Origin: Methylotuvimicrobium sp. KM2
Lineage (GTDB): Bacteria; Pseudomonadota; Gammaproteobacteria; Methylococcales; Methylomonadaceae
Assembly (NCBI RefSeq): GCF_038051925.1
Contig: NZ_CP150634.1
Coordinates: 1,984,001-2,048,000, forward strand
DNA: 64,000 nucleotides
Direction of reading: 5' to 3'
The number at the start of each line of letters is the position of its first letter. The first letter of the stretch is position 1. Under the pieces are notes generated by a model, which worked only from the letters and a program-made list of their open reading frames with translations, was not told the DNA's origin and made no database searches. Positions 17,655 through 26,919 of this stretch are shown piece after piece. Both the position numbers and the translations under genes were made by a program.

Positions 17655-17840
17655 AATCCTAAATTCGGCAGTTTAACCATGAAGCACATGAAGTTCACGA
17701 AGGATTTCAAGAAATTACCTAAACATACTCGCTAGCCTTTTTGGTGAGCGAAAGTTCGATGCAAACGTATAATAAGTTATTGAATTAACTTCTTACTCTT
17801 CATGATCTTCATGGTGAAATGCTTTTTCTAAGATAATACC
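17655..17840. repeat. Dispersed repeat, family A, copy 1
   Basis: Begins AATTCGGCAGTTTAACCATG near 17664, contains GGTGAGCGAAAGTTC and TTATTGAATTAACTTC, and ends CTTCATGGTGAAATGC then TTTTTCTAAGATAATACC. The other long copies are at 22425 and 28288. This copy shows the uninterrupted sequence at the site where a MITE sits in the 28288 copy. Confidence 0.8.
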
Positions 17841-17872
17841 TCGTTGAGTCATACAAAGGTTCGGCAGAGGCA

Positions 17873-17979
17873 CCAGCCCAGCCTTAAGAAATTTAGTGTT
17901 TATGGACTGAGGTATTGAAAATTATGGGGTCACCCAGCTTTTAAAATTTATGGTCGGAAAATGTTAAAGCTGGGCTAGG
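17873..17979. repeat. Inverted-repeat element, family F, copy 1
   Basis: CAGCCCAGCCTTAAG at the left and TTAAAGCTGGGCTAGG at the right form inverted ends, with a further CACCCAGCTTTTAAAATTTA inside. A second copy lies between ureC and ureE (45786-45938). Confidence 0.6.
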
Positions 17980-18140
17980 ATAACGCTTCTTTAAGCAATC
18001 ATCGCTACTATAGTCATAATACTCGCGTCTTCCGGATTGTCGATAGTTTCCTCTTTTCAAAAAAGACTGGTAAGTCATAGGCTTACTATTCGTGTGGGCG
18101 CATATTTAAATGACTTCTTGGTAATTAAAACCGCAACATC

Positions 18141-20510
18141 ATGGCAAGACAACCCAAAAAATCCGTAACGCCCAAGAAAACGACCAGAAAGCCGCGTAGG
18201 CGCGAGACTCGCAATAAAAAGCGCCCGGAAACTCATCGCCGTTTCGGGTGGTTTAAAAAAATCCTGTTATTAGGCTTTGTATTTGCTGTATTTATATTAT
18301 CCAGTTACATCGGTTATTTGGATTATAACGTTCGTAGGCAATTCGAAGGCAAGCGTTGGGCGATTCCGGCGCGTGTCTATGCTAATCCGGAAGAGCTTTA
18401 TGCCGGATATAGAATGAATATCGCCGATTTTGAAATGCTTCTGCAGCAATTGCGATATCGCCAGGATTCGCAGTTATCTTCCGAAGGGACCTATTATCGT
18501 TCGGGATTATTTATCAATGTTAAAACCCGTGCATTCGATTTCTGGGATCAGTCTCAAGATAGTCGCGCATTACAAATTCGATTCTCCCCGGGTGAAATTA
18601 CCGATATCGCCGATTTGTCGGGTAGGGGAACGGTTGCTGTTGCCCGTTTAGATCCCATTCAAATAGGCAGCTTTTATCCGACTCGTAAGGAAGACCGGAT
18701 TTTGATTAAACTATCGGAAACTCCGAATACCTTGATTCAAGGTTTGCTCGCGACAGAAGACCGTGATTTTTATAATCACTACGGCATTTCGATCAAAGCG
18801 ATTCTGCGGGCGATGCTGGCGAATGTCAGGGCGGGCGGCATTGTTCAGGGCGGTAGCACGATCACCCAGCAATTGATCAAGAATTTTTATTTGACGTCCG
18901 AGCGTAGTTTTTGGCGTAAGATCAATGAAGTATTTATGTCGTTGATCATCGAGTATCGTTACGGTAAAGACGAAATTCTTGAAGCATATCTGAATGAAGT
19001 CTATCTGGGGCAAGATGGTGCCAGTGCCGTCCATGGTTTCGGCTTGGCGAGCGAATTTTATTTCGGCAGAAGCCTAAATGACTTACCCTTGGCGCAGATG
19101 GCGACTCTAGTCGCATTGGTTAGAGGCCCCTCTTATTACGATCCGCGCCGGCATGCCGAACGTGCATTGAAAAGGCGGGAGTTAGTGCTCGATAAAATGC
19201 ATGAGCAAGGTTTTATCACGCTAAAACAGGCTGAAGAAGCGAAAAAACAGCCGCTGGAAGTGATGCCGCAAACCCATCGAGCGGTCAATCGTTATCCGGC
19301 TTTTATGGACTTGGTCAAGCGTCAATTGCAGCAAGAATACAAAGACGACGACCTGACTTCCGAAGGCTTGAGAATATTCACCACATTGGAGCCTCGAGTG
19401 CAAAAAGCCGTGGAAAGATCCTTGGCGGTAAAAATGCGCGAACTTGAAAAAAATCCTCGCGCGAATGAATTGGAATCGGCAGTGATCGTGACGCGTCGGG
19501 AAGGCGCGGAAATTGTTGCGATGGCGGGAGGCAGGGATAAAACCTCGGCCGGTTTCAATCGGGCACTCGATGCGGTGCGCCCGATAGGGTCGTTGATAAA
19601 ACCGGTGGTATATCTGACAGCGCTGGAATATCCGGCTAAATATACGATAACGACTCCGGTCAGCGACACTCGGATTACCGTAAAAAGCGGCAAAGGTAAT
19701 TGGACGCCGAAAAATTATGATAATACCGAACATGGTGAAGTGCCGCTGCATAAGGCCTTGACGAACTCTTACAATCTCGCGACCGTTCGAATCGGCATGG
19801 ATGTCGGTATCGCGAGAGTGGCAAAGACCTTAAAGGATCTGGGCGTGAATCGGTCTGTCGATTTATATCCTTCTCTGTTATTGGGTGCCTCGCCGCTGTC
19901 GCCTTTAGACGTCACGCAAATGTATCAAACCCTAGCTGGAGACGGTTTTGTCACGCCGCTCAGAGCGATACGCGGCGTTGTCGACGGCAACGGCAAGCGC
20001 TTACAAAGTTACCCGTTTAACGTGCGGCAATCGGTCGATCCGTCGGCGACTTATATTACCAATACCATATTGCAGGAAGTGATGACTGACGGTACCGGCA
20101 GATCGGCCTATAATTATTTGCCGAGAGATTTCGGGTTGGCCGGCAAAACCGGAACGACCAATGAATTGCGAGATAGCTGGTTCGCCGGTTTCAGCGGCGA
20201 TTATCTGTCGGTCGTATGGGTTGGGCGCGACGATAATAAACCTTCGGGATTAACCGGCTCGACCGGTGCGTTGAAAATTTGGTCCGACGTGATGCAACAG
20301 ATTTCCAGTATTCCGGTCGTTTTGACACCGCCGGATAATGTCGACACGGTTTGGATCGACCCGTACACAGGGCTATTGGCTAATCAGGACTGTGAAAATG
20401 TCAGGCAATTTCCATTCATTCGCGGATCGGCGCCTACTAGCAGTTCCCCATGCGTACAAACCGAGGTGGAAAAAGCGAAGGATTGGTTTCAGGATTTTTT
20501 TAAGTTTTAG
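18141..20510 (+). CDS. mrcB: Penicillin-binding protein 1B (bifunctional transglycosylase/transpeptidase)
   Basis: 789 aa class A PBP. A basic cytoplasmic tail is followed by one membrane helix (about 40-62), a UB2H-type domain (about 70-160), a GT51 glycosyltransferase domain with catalytic TEDRDFYNHYG near 205 and GGSTITQQLIKN near 237, and a transpeptidase domain with SxxK in RPIGSLIKP near 480, the SYN motif in TNSYNLA near 544 and KTGTT near 668. It polymerises and cross-links peptidoglycan at the inner membrane. The UB2H region indicates PBP1B, not PBP1A, and so control by an LpoB-like activator. The gene stands alone between repeat regions. Confidence 0.95.
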   Translation: MARQPKKSVTPKKTTRKPRRRETRNKKRPETHRRFGWFKKILLLGFVFAVFILSSYIGYLDYNVRRQFEGKRWAIPARVYANPEELYAGYRMNIADFEMLLQQLRYRQDSQLSSEGTYYRSGLFINVKTRAFDFWDQSQDSRALQIRFSPGEITDIADLSGRGTVAVARLDPIQIGSFYPTRKEDRILIKLSETPNTLIQGLLATEDRDFYNHYGISIKAILRAMLANVRAGGIVQGGSTITQQLIKNFYLTSERSFWRKINEVFMSLIIEYRYGKDEILEAYLNEVYLGQDGASAVHGFGLASEFYFGRSLNDLPLAQMATLVALVRGPSYYDPRRHAERALKRRELVLDKMHEQGFITLKQAEEAKKQPLEVMPQTHRAVNRYPAFMDLVKRQLQQEYKDDDLTSEGLRIFTTLEPRVQKAVERSLAVKMRELEKNPRANELESAVIVTRREGAEIVAMAGGRDKTSAGFNRALDAVRPIGSLIKPVVYLTALEYPAKYTITTPVSDTRITVKSGKGNWTPKNYDNTEHGEVPLHKALTNSYNLATVRIGMDVGIARVAKTLKDLGVNRSVDLYPSLLLGASPLSPLDVTQMYQTLAGDGFVTPLRAIRGVVDGNGKRLQSYPFNVRQSVDPSATYITNTILQEVMTDGTGRSAYNYLPRDFGLAGKTGTTNELRDSWFAGFSGDYLSVVWVGRDDNKPSGLTGSTGALKIWSDVMQQISSIPVVLTPPDNVDTVWIDPYTGLLANQDCENVRQFPFIRGSAPTSSSPCVQTEVEKAKDWFQDFFKF

Positions 20511-20629
20511 CGAAGAATATATTCTTTTCATGGTTCAAAATTCGGCGCCAAAATTGGACCTGATTAGCAAGATGCTTCAGCTTGCCGAAGCCAAGTGTCC
20601 GATCAGGGGCCAGTCGTAGTCGCAAAAAC

Positions 20630-20900
20630 TACAATATGCTGTTACCCAAGCTCCAGCTTGGGTAACTTGTTCAGGAAGCTCTAGCTTCCCGAAAATCAAG
20701 AAAGATTGAACGAGTGAGTCAGGGAATGTGCGGAGGTTGTGTCGGTCTCAGGAAGCTCTTGCCCTGAGCCCTTCGGCTGCGCTCAGGAGAGCCTTGTCGA
20801 AGGCTTGCCCTGAGCGCAGCCGAAGGGGGGAGCTTCTAGGGTGTCTTTCCCAAGCTGGAGCTTGGTAAAGAGCGTGATGCGGGTTGGCCATTTTTAGCTT
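20630..20900. repeat. Hairpin repeats, family G, copy 1
   Basis: GTTACCCAAGCTCCAGCTTGGGTAAC (20641-20666) is a near-perfect hairpin. It is followed by GGAAGCTCTAGCTTCC, by an inverted pair around CCCTTCGGCTGCGCTCAGG and CCTGAGCGCAGCCGAAGGG (20775-20828), and by CCCAAGCTGGAGCTTGG near 20850. A related block is at 51239-51345. The rest of 20511-21144 holds no gene. Confidence 0.7.
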
Positions 20901-21144
20901 GAAGCGTATGGGTTTGTCCCCCCTTCCGAGACGTGTTGGGAACGGGTTAAATAACTTGTCCCGCAGGAGGAAGTTTATTCATCTCTCAATGGAATAGAAA
21001 AACACTCTTATTGATGATGAATCGGTAAATAGTAGGCAATTTTCATGACCCCAGTTCCCGACCGAGTGGCTCAAGGAAGCATACTCATTATATTCCCGCT
21101 AAAACCGAAAATTTCCAATATGATTCAATTAGGTATCGACTGCT

Positions 21145-21969
21145 ATGAATAAAATCCCATTGGGCATCAGTGGTTGTTTGCTTGACCAACCCGGAGAAAA
21201 AGAAGTGGCTAATCGCGATAGTGTGATTAGCGAAGTGCTAGAGAGTTTTTTTGAGTGGAAGCCATTTTCTGACGAGGAAGAAAAATCGCTATTGGCTCAA
21301 GACGTTTCGGCTATTTCCGATTTCGGCACGGATATGATGGTTGGAGTTTGCGGTTATATTATGAAAAGACCGGAGCAAGCAGTTACAACAACGGGGGGCG
21401 CATTTGAGGGTTTGGCGATCGAAACATTGAGAATCATGCATCGATTTCCGTTGGTACCTATCGAAGAATCTATCCGGCTACAAGATCCTTGTTTACGCGA
21501 TCTTTTTTTCAAGCGGGTTTATGTTATGTATCGCTGGCAAAGGTTGTTGAAAGAAGGTCTTAGCGCCCGTGTCTTGATAGATTTTCATGCGAGGCATAAA
21601 TTAATCATCATGAGTCACGGCGACTATCGGGATCTCGGGCAATTATTGGCTGGCTTGAGCAAAGACAATTTAACCGAGATTGCCGATCAATATATTTTGC
21701 AGCTGATGAGCATGTTATTGACGATGCCGACCCGGGCTAATCACGTCAATGTTTTGCAACATATTCAAGGACATTTAAAAAAAGACATCAGTCGCGACGA
21801 TAAAGCCGAACTGTGCGAATTGATCGACAGTTACCGGAACTACGAAGTACCTCTCATTGCTCCAATAATCTTGTTGAAGCATCATTTTCGAAAATCGCCG
21901 GATCCCTATATTCAATCGTCGTATTATTTTTCCCCTTATCCGAGCGCATTGGGTTCTGTTAATCCTTAA
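21145..21969 (+). CDS. YbgA-like protein: degenerate DUF523 plus DUF1722
   Basis: 274 aa. The C-terminal half (about 140-265; VLIDFHARHKLIIMSHGDYRDLGQLL, QYILQLMSMLLTMPTRANHVNVLQHIQGHLK, LIAPIILLKHHF) is a clear DUF1722 domain as in YbgA, with the conserved YFSPYP end. The N-terminal DUF523 part is shrunken: it keeps GISGCLLD but lacks the CRYDG-like, CPEV and PSCG segments of the family, so any Cys-dependent role of that domain seems lost. Proteins of this family are often near photolyase genes; none is present here. Function unknown. Confidence 0.78.
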   Translation: MNKIPLGISGCLLDQPGEKEVANRDSVISEVLESFFEWKPFSDEEEKSLLAQDVSAISDFGTDMMVGVCGYIMKRPEQAVTTTGGAFEGLAIETLRIMHRFPLVPIEESIRLQDPCLRDLFFKRVYVMYRWQRLLKEGLSARVLIDFHARHKLIIMSHGDYRDLGQLLAGLSKDNLTEIADQYILQLMSMLLTMPTRANHVNVLQHIQGHLKKDISRDDKAELCELIDSYRNYEVPLIAPIILLKHHFRKSPDPYIQSSYYFSPYPSALGSVNP

Positions 21970-21989
21970 AAATAGCTATGTTCGCGTTA

Positions 21990-22335
21990 ATAGTCGAAAT
22001 TAATACTACACCAATCTTGAAACTTGAAGACTGTAGGGTACGCTGTGCCTACCACAGTAGTCTCTTCTATAGTTTAACGTGCTCTAACGTGTAGCTCTAC
22101 GCCGATATAAGGTAGGCGTAGCATACCCTAAGGAATATGCACAAAATAACTTATACAAGTAGTAGGCTTTGCGGCGGTTTGGTGACTCGCTTGACAGGAC
22201 GCCGTGAACCCAGCACCTAAATTATCAAAGGAAGTTAACCATAGCCAACGAGCTATGGGATTTAGGTGCTGGGTGAATGCAGATTTTGCAGGAGCAAAAA
22301 TCTGCCCTGTCGCCGACACCTGTCAATCGAGCCAC
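21990..22335. repeat. Repeat block with family B fragment
   Basis: Contains an inverted pair around GGGTACGCTGTGCCTACC (22027) and GGTAGGCGTAGCATACCC (22111), then a family B core in which CAGCACCTAAAT (22211) pairs with ATTTAGGTGCTGG (22260), next to the shared GACGCCGTGAACC (22199). The outer TATACC ends are missing or diverged. No gene. Confidence 0.65.
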
Positions 22336-22396
22336 CAATCCCCCTTCCGACAGTTTCGCTGTAAGGAACTTGCAGTCACAGTCGACTCAACTATTA

Positions 22397-22745
22397 ACCT
22401 AAATTCGGCAGCTCAACCATGAACCTGAATTCGGCAGTTTAACCATGAAGCACATGAAGTTCATGAAGGATTCCAAGAACTTACCACATCCTTCTCGCTA
22501 ACCTTTTTGGTGAGCGAAAGTTCTATACAAACGCGTAATAAGCTATTGAATTAACTTCCTATTCTTCATGATCTTCATGGTGAAATGCTTTTTTTAGGAT
22601 GAAGCACATGAAGTATTTCAATAGATTACCTAAACATTGCAGCTAACCTTTCGGGTGAGCGAAAGTTGTTCATAAACGAATGACAAGTTATTGAGTTAAC
22701 TTCTTATTCTTCATAATCTTCATGGTGAAATGCTTTTTCTAGGAT
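22397..22745. repeat. Family A repeats in tandem (two and a bit copies)
   Basis: Short copy start at 22402 (AATTCGGCAGCTCAACCATG), a long copy from 22426, and a second, partial one from about 22600 (GAAGCACATGAAG) to the CTTTTTCTAGGATTAAAC at 22732. The tandem arrangement is seen only here and lies directly upstream of the arsenic gene cluster, so it may contain or displace its promoter. Confidence 0.75.
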
Positions 22746-22796
22746 TAAACACTCCTTTTGGAGACTCCAACCCTTGCAACGACCAGGAATTACACG

Positions 22797-24947
22797 ATGA
22801 AAGTCCAGAAGTTGATAGTGATAACGGTGATCGCGCTGTTGATCGGCGCCTTTTTTTATTTCGGATATCACGACTATCTAACACTGCATGAACTGAAAAC
22901 GCACCAGGCCGCGATCGAAGCCCGCATCGCCGCGCAACCAGTCGCCACGGCCTTTGTTTATGCACTGATTTATGTTCTGGTCACGGCACTGTCTTTACCC
23001 GGTGCGGCAGTAATGACCTTGGCCGGAGGCGCGCTATTCGGCATACTGTGGGGCACCGTGATTGTATCGTTTGCTTCGACGATCGGCGCGACACTGGCTT
23101 TTCTGGCGGCGCGCTTTTTGTTTCGCGATTTCGTCAAAGACCGCTTCGGCTCGGCGATACGAACGATCGATGCCGGAATCGAACGGGACGGTCCGTTTTA
23201 TCTGTTCACGCTACGCTTGATTCCGTTGTTTCCGTTTTTCATGATCAATCTGGCCATGGGCTTGACCGCCATTCGCCTATCGACATTTTACTGGGTTAGC
23301 CAAGTCGGCATGCTGGCCGGCACGTTGGTCTACGTCAATGCCGGCACACAGCTTGCGCGGATCGAATCGCTGTCGGATATTTTGTCGCCGGCTTTGCTCG
23401 GTTCGTTCGCGTTATTAGGCCTTTTTCCGTTACTGACCAAGAAAATCGTCGAGCAGATACAAGCCCGAAAAGTCTTCGCCGATTGGCCGAAGCCGGCGCG
23501 TTTCGATAACAATATCGTCGTGATCGGTGCCGGCTCGGGCGGATTGGTGACCGCCTACATTGCCGCGGCGGTCAAGGCCAAGGTCACCCTGGTCGAAAAG
23601 CACAAAATGGGCGGCGATTGCCTCAATACCGGTTGCGTGCCGTCGAAAGCGCTGATTCGTTCGGCAAAATGGCTGGCCCAGCACCGGCGCGCCGAAGAGT
23701 TCGGCATCAGACAGAGCAGCGCCGATTTCGATTTCGCCGATGTGATGGCGCGCGTGAAATCGGTCATCGAAAAGGTCGAGCCGCACGATTCGATCGAACG
23801 CTATACCGAACTCGGCGTCGAGGTCGTGACCGGCGAGGCGAAAATCATCTCGCCCTGGGAAGTTCGGGTCGAAATGGCCGAAGGCGGTAAAACGCTGACG
23901 ACGCGAGCGATCGTCATAGCCGCGGGCGCCCGACCTTTCGTGCCCCCGATACCCGGTATAGACAGCATCGAACCGCTGACGTCCGACAACTTGTGGAACA
24001 TGCGCGAATTACCGAAACGCTTATTGGTACTCGGCGGCGGACCGATCGGCTGCGAATTGGCGCAATGTTTCGCCCGTCTCGGAAGCCGGGTGACGCTAGT
24101 GGAAATGGCGCCGCGCCTGTTAGCCCGCGAAGACCCGGAAGCGTCGGAAGCGGTGGTGGCAAGTTTTAGACAGGATGGCGTCGATTTGAGATTGGAACAT
24201 ACCGCGAAGGAATTCATCATCGACAACGGCGAAAAAATCCTGATCGCCGAATACGAAGGAAACACGGTCAACATCCCGTTCGATCAAGTGCTGGTCGCGA
24301 TCGGACGGGCCGCGAATATCGAAGGCTATGGCGTCGAGGCACTGGGCATTACGCTGTCGCCGCGCAAAACCATAGCAACCGATCCGTTTCAGGCTACCAA
24401 TTATCCGAACATCTATGCGGTCGGCGATGTTACAGGTCCTTATCAATTCACTCATGTCGCCGCGCATCAGGCTTGGTATGCCGCCGTCAATGCCTTGTTC
24501 GGCACGTTCAAGAAATTCCGTACCGATTATTCGGTGATTCCGTGGTCAACCTTCACGGACCCCGAAGTCGCGCGGGTCGGCCTAAACGAGCAAGAAGCCG
24601 AGCAGCAAAACATTCCCTATGAAGTCGTGACTTACGGTATCGACGAACTGGACCGAGCGATCGCCGACGGCGAGGCGCACGGCTTCGTCAAAGTGCTGAC
24701 CGAGCCCGGCAAGGACAAAATTCTGGGCGTGACGATAGTCGGCGAGCATGCTGGCGATTTGATCGCCGAATTCGTTTTGGCGATGAAACACGGCATCGGC
24801 CTGAACAAAATTCTCGGCACGATCCATGTCTACCCGACCCTCGCCGAAGCCAACAAATACGCGGCCGGCGTTTGGAAGCGCGCGCATGCGCCGAAACAAC
24901 TGCTGCGCTGGCTGAGTTGTTATCATGCATGGCGTAGGAACGGCTAA
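22797..24947 (+). CDS. TVP38/TMEM64 membrane domain fused to mercuric-reductase-like disulfide oxidoreductase
   Basis: 716 aa fusion. Residues 1-215 form a TVP38/DedA-like membrane domain (about five helices; LSLPGAAVMTLAGGALFG near 66, RLIPLFPFFMINLAMGL near 140). Residues 238-700 are a class I pyridine nucleotide-disulfide oxidoreductase: FAD motif VVIGAGSGG at 241-249, redox pair C275/C280 in GGDCLNTGCVPSK, NAD(P) motif VLGGGPIGCELAQ, YAVGDVTG, and the C-terminal HVYPTLAEA with the family's His. ATG 22797 starts the membrane domain; the frame is open upstream. It is followed by arsM, a glycosyltransferase and arsS. A role in arsenical thiol chemistry or redox is inferred from context only. 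It lacks the N-terminal metal-binding domain and C-terminal Cys pair of true MerA. Confidence 0.88.
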   Translation: MKVQKLIVITVIALLIGAFFYFGYHDYLTLHELKTHQAAIEARIAAQPVATAFVYALIYVLVTALSLPGAAVMTLAGGALFGILWGTVIVSFASTIGATLAFLAARFLFRDFVKDRFGSAIRTIDAGIERDGPFYLFTLRLIPLFPFFMINLAMGLTAIRLSTFYWVSQVGMLAGTLVYVNAGTQLARIESLSDILSPALLGSFALLGLFPLLTKKIVEQIQARKVFADWPKPARFDNNIVVIGAGSGGLVTAYIAAAVKAKVTLVEKHKMGGDCLNTGCVPSKALIRSAKWLAQHRRAEEFGIRQSSADFDFADVMARVKSVIEKVEPHDSIERYTELGVEVVTGEAKIISPWEVRVEMAEGGKTLTTRAIVIAAGARPFVPPIPGIDSIEPLTSDNLWNMRELPKRLLVLGGGPIGCELAQCFARLGSRVTLVEMAPRLLAREDPEASEAVVASFRQDGVDLRLEHTAKEFIIDNGEKILIAEYEGNTVNIPFDQVLVAIGRAANIEGYGVEALGITLSPRKTIATDPFQATNYPNIYAVGDVTGPYQFTHVAAHQAWYAAVNALFGTFKKFRTDYSVIPWSTFTDPEVARVGLNEQEAEQQNIPYEVVTYGIDELDRAIADGEAHGFVKVLTEPGKDKILGVTIVGEHAGDLIAEFVLAMKHGIGLNKILGTIHVYPTLAEANKYAAGVWKRAHAPKQLLRWLSCYHAWRRNG

Positions 24948-24956
24948 GGTTTTGCT

Positions 24957-25165
24957 TATACCATTTGCTAGTCGAGATTCGGTGTTGGGGCGTCAAAGGG
25001 TGCCATGAATACATCCATATAGGCTTTGTGATAGCATTTGAACGTCACGGAGGTTGGTAATACCGATTTTGCCGAGAGCAAAAATCGGTCCTGCTAGCAA
25101 AGCCTTTGCTGAATACGCCGGCACTTCCATAGGTTAATGCCGATATTTGAAGTTTGATAGGTATA
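24957..25165. repeat. Family B element, copy 2, abutting arsM
   Basis: Runs from TATACCATTTGC to TTTGATAGGTATA. It contains CCGATTTTGC near 25067 and its complement GCAAAAATCGG near 25078, forming a hairpin. The right end stops 3 bases before the arsM ATG, so the element supplies the arsM leader and ribosome-binding region. Confidence 0.7.
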
Positions 25166-25168
25166 GTC

Positions 25169-26215
25169 ATGAACGAAACCGCGATAACCGATTCGATAAA
25201 AAACTACTACGGCAAAGTGCTGGGCTCCAGCCAGGATTTGAAAACCAGCGCTTGTTGCACGGCCGATGCCTTTCCAAAGCATTTGCGCACTTTACTCAAG
25301 GATGTCCATCCCGAAGTCGTCGAGCGCTTTTACGGCTGCGGTTCGCCGCTGCCGCCAGCGCTCGAAGGCCGCACGGTCTTGGACCTGGGCTGCGGGACCG
25401 GGCGCGATTGTTATTTGTTGTCCCGGCTGGTCGGCGAGAACGGGCGGGTCATCGGCGTCGATATGACCGATGAACAACTCGATATCGCGCGAACATATCG
25501 CGATTGGCATGCCGAACGTTACGGTTATGCACGTTCGAATGTCGAGTTCAGGCAGGGCTATATAGAGGATTTGGCCTCGCTCGGTATCGCCGACAACTCG
25601 ATCGACGTGGTCGTGTCGAATTGCGTCGTCAACTTGTCGCCGGACAAGCGGCGCGTGCTGTCGGAAATTTTCCGAGTACTCAAGCCCGGCGGCGAATTGT
25701 ATTTTTCCGATGTTTATGCCGACCGGCGCATCCCCGAAGCGCTCAAACTGGAACCGGTATTGCTTGGCGAGTGTCTGGCCGGGGCGTTTTATTGGGAGGA
25801 TTTTCGCCGCGCCTTGCAGGATCTCGGTTGTCCCGATGTGCGTATCGTCAGCGAAAGCCCGATCGATATCGATGATGACGAGGTGCATGCCAAAATCGGC
25901 ATGATCGAGTTTCGTTCGATCACGATACGGGCATTCAAAATGCCGCTCGAAGACCGCTGCGAAGATTTCGGGCAAGTCGCGACTTACCGAGGCACGATCG
26001 CAGGTCACCCGCACTTTTTTGATCTGGACGATCATCATCATTTCGAAACCGGAAGGCCCTTGCGCGTGTGCGGCAATACCGCCGACATGCTCGGCGGCAG
26101 CCGCTACGGCCGTCATTTCGAGCTATTAGGCGACAAAAGCGTGCATTTCGGCCTGTTCGACTGCGCACCGCCAAACAGCAGCACGAATCTAACTTCCGGC
26201 GCGGCGTGTTGCTGA
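25169..26215 (+). CDS. arsM: Arsenite S-adenosylmethionine methyltransferase
   Basis: 348 aa class I methyltransferase converting As(III) to methylated arsenicals. The SAM-binding motif is VLDLGCGTGRD at 70-80 with VIGVDMT at 94-100. The three Cys expected for As(III) binding can be placed at C57 (FYGCG), C152 (NCVVNL) and C202 (GECLAGA); a Cys pair at 29-30 also matches the family. ATG 25169 is chosen because MNETAITDSIKNYYG is the normal family start. It begins right after a family B repeat and has no clear Shine-Dalgarno sequence. The stop overlaps the next start by one base. The C-terminal region ends in GAACC. Confidence 0.9.
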   Translation: MNETAITDSIKNYYGKVLGSSQDLKTSACCTADAFPKHLRTLLKDVHPEVVERFYGCGSPLPPALEGRTVLDLGCGTGRDCYLLSRLVGENGRVIGVDMTDEQLDIARTYRDWHAERYGYARSNVEFRQGYIEDLASLGIADNSIDVVVSNCVVNLSPDKRRVLSEIFRVLKPGGELYFSDVYADRRIPEALKLEPVLLGECLAGAFYWEDFRRALQDLGCPDVRIVSESPIDIDDDEVHAKIGMIEFRSITIRAFKMPLEDRCEDFGQVATYRGTIAGHPHFFDLDDHHHFETGRPLRVCGNTADMLGGSRYGRHFELLGDKSVHFGLFDCAPPNSSTNLTSGAACC

Positions 26216-26919
26216 TGACCGCACGCGGCGCGATAGCCTTATTCGTCAAAACCCCGAGGCTCTCGCCGGTCAAAACGCGCTTGGCGGTCAAAATTGGGAC
26301 CGATAGGGCCGAGCAGTTTCATTGGCTGGCCGCTCGGACGACGGCGGCGATTATCAACGCAACGGAGCGGCTGGCTACGATGCAAGGTTATTATGCCGTG
26401 GCCGAAGAAATCGCGGCGACGAACGGAATCTGGCGAGGCATGCCGTGTCTGTGGCAAGGCGAGGGCGGTTTGGGCGAGCGTATGCGTCGAGTGTACGAGC
26501 ACTTATTGCAAAATCATGATTTCGTCGTGTTGGTAGGAGCGGATATCCCGCAAATGACCGTTGCCGACTTGCAGCAAGCTTCAAGCTGGCTTGCTCACGA
26601 CGAGCAAGCCCGGTTTGCGTTCGGGCCGAGTCTTGACGGCGGCTTTTGGCTGTTCGGCGGCAATTGCGCGCTGCCCGGTCGGTTGTGGACCGATGTCGAA
26701 TACAGCACCGCCGAGATCGGCGCGCATTTTTTCAATGCCGTCAAACAATGGGGCGAAGTGCAAACGCTGCGAACCTTGCAAGATGCCGACGAACCGTCCG
26801 ATTTACCGGTGCTGCTCAAAGCGCTGCAAGCATTGTCGGTACCGACACGGGAACAGGTCGAGCTCGCACGGTTTTTGTCCGGACCGGCAGCGCTACCCGA
26901 CGAGGCGGTTTATGTATAA
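26215..26919 (+). CDS. TIGR04282-type arsenosugar biosynthesis glycosyltransferase (DUF2064)
   Basis: 234 aa GT-A-like nucleotide-sugar transferase. IALFVKTPRLSPVKTRLA near residue 7 is the nucleotide-binding start typical of DUF2064, VVLVGADIPQM near 104 carries the Asp-containing metal site, and FGPSLDGGFWLFGG near 138 is the family signature. ATG 26215 overlaps the arsM stop (TGATG) and the following gene overlaps it by 8 bp, so the three are tightly coupled. In several genomes this family accompanies ArsM and ArsS and is annotated under arsenosugar biosynthesis; the exact reaction is not proved. Confidence 0.85.
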   Translation: MTARGAIALFVKTPRLSPVKTRLAVKIGTDRAEQFHWLAARTTAAIINATERLATMQGYYAVAEEIAATNGIWRGMPCLWQGEGGLGERMRRVYEHLLQNHDFVVLVGADIPQMTVADLQQASSWLAHDEQARFAFGPSLDGGFWLFGGNCALPGRLWTDVEYSTAEIGAHFFNAVKQWGEVQTLRTLQDADEPSDLPVLLKALQALSVPTREQVELARFLSGPAALPDEAVYV

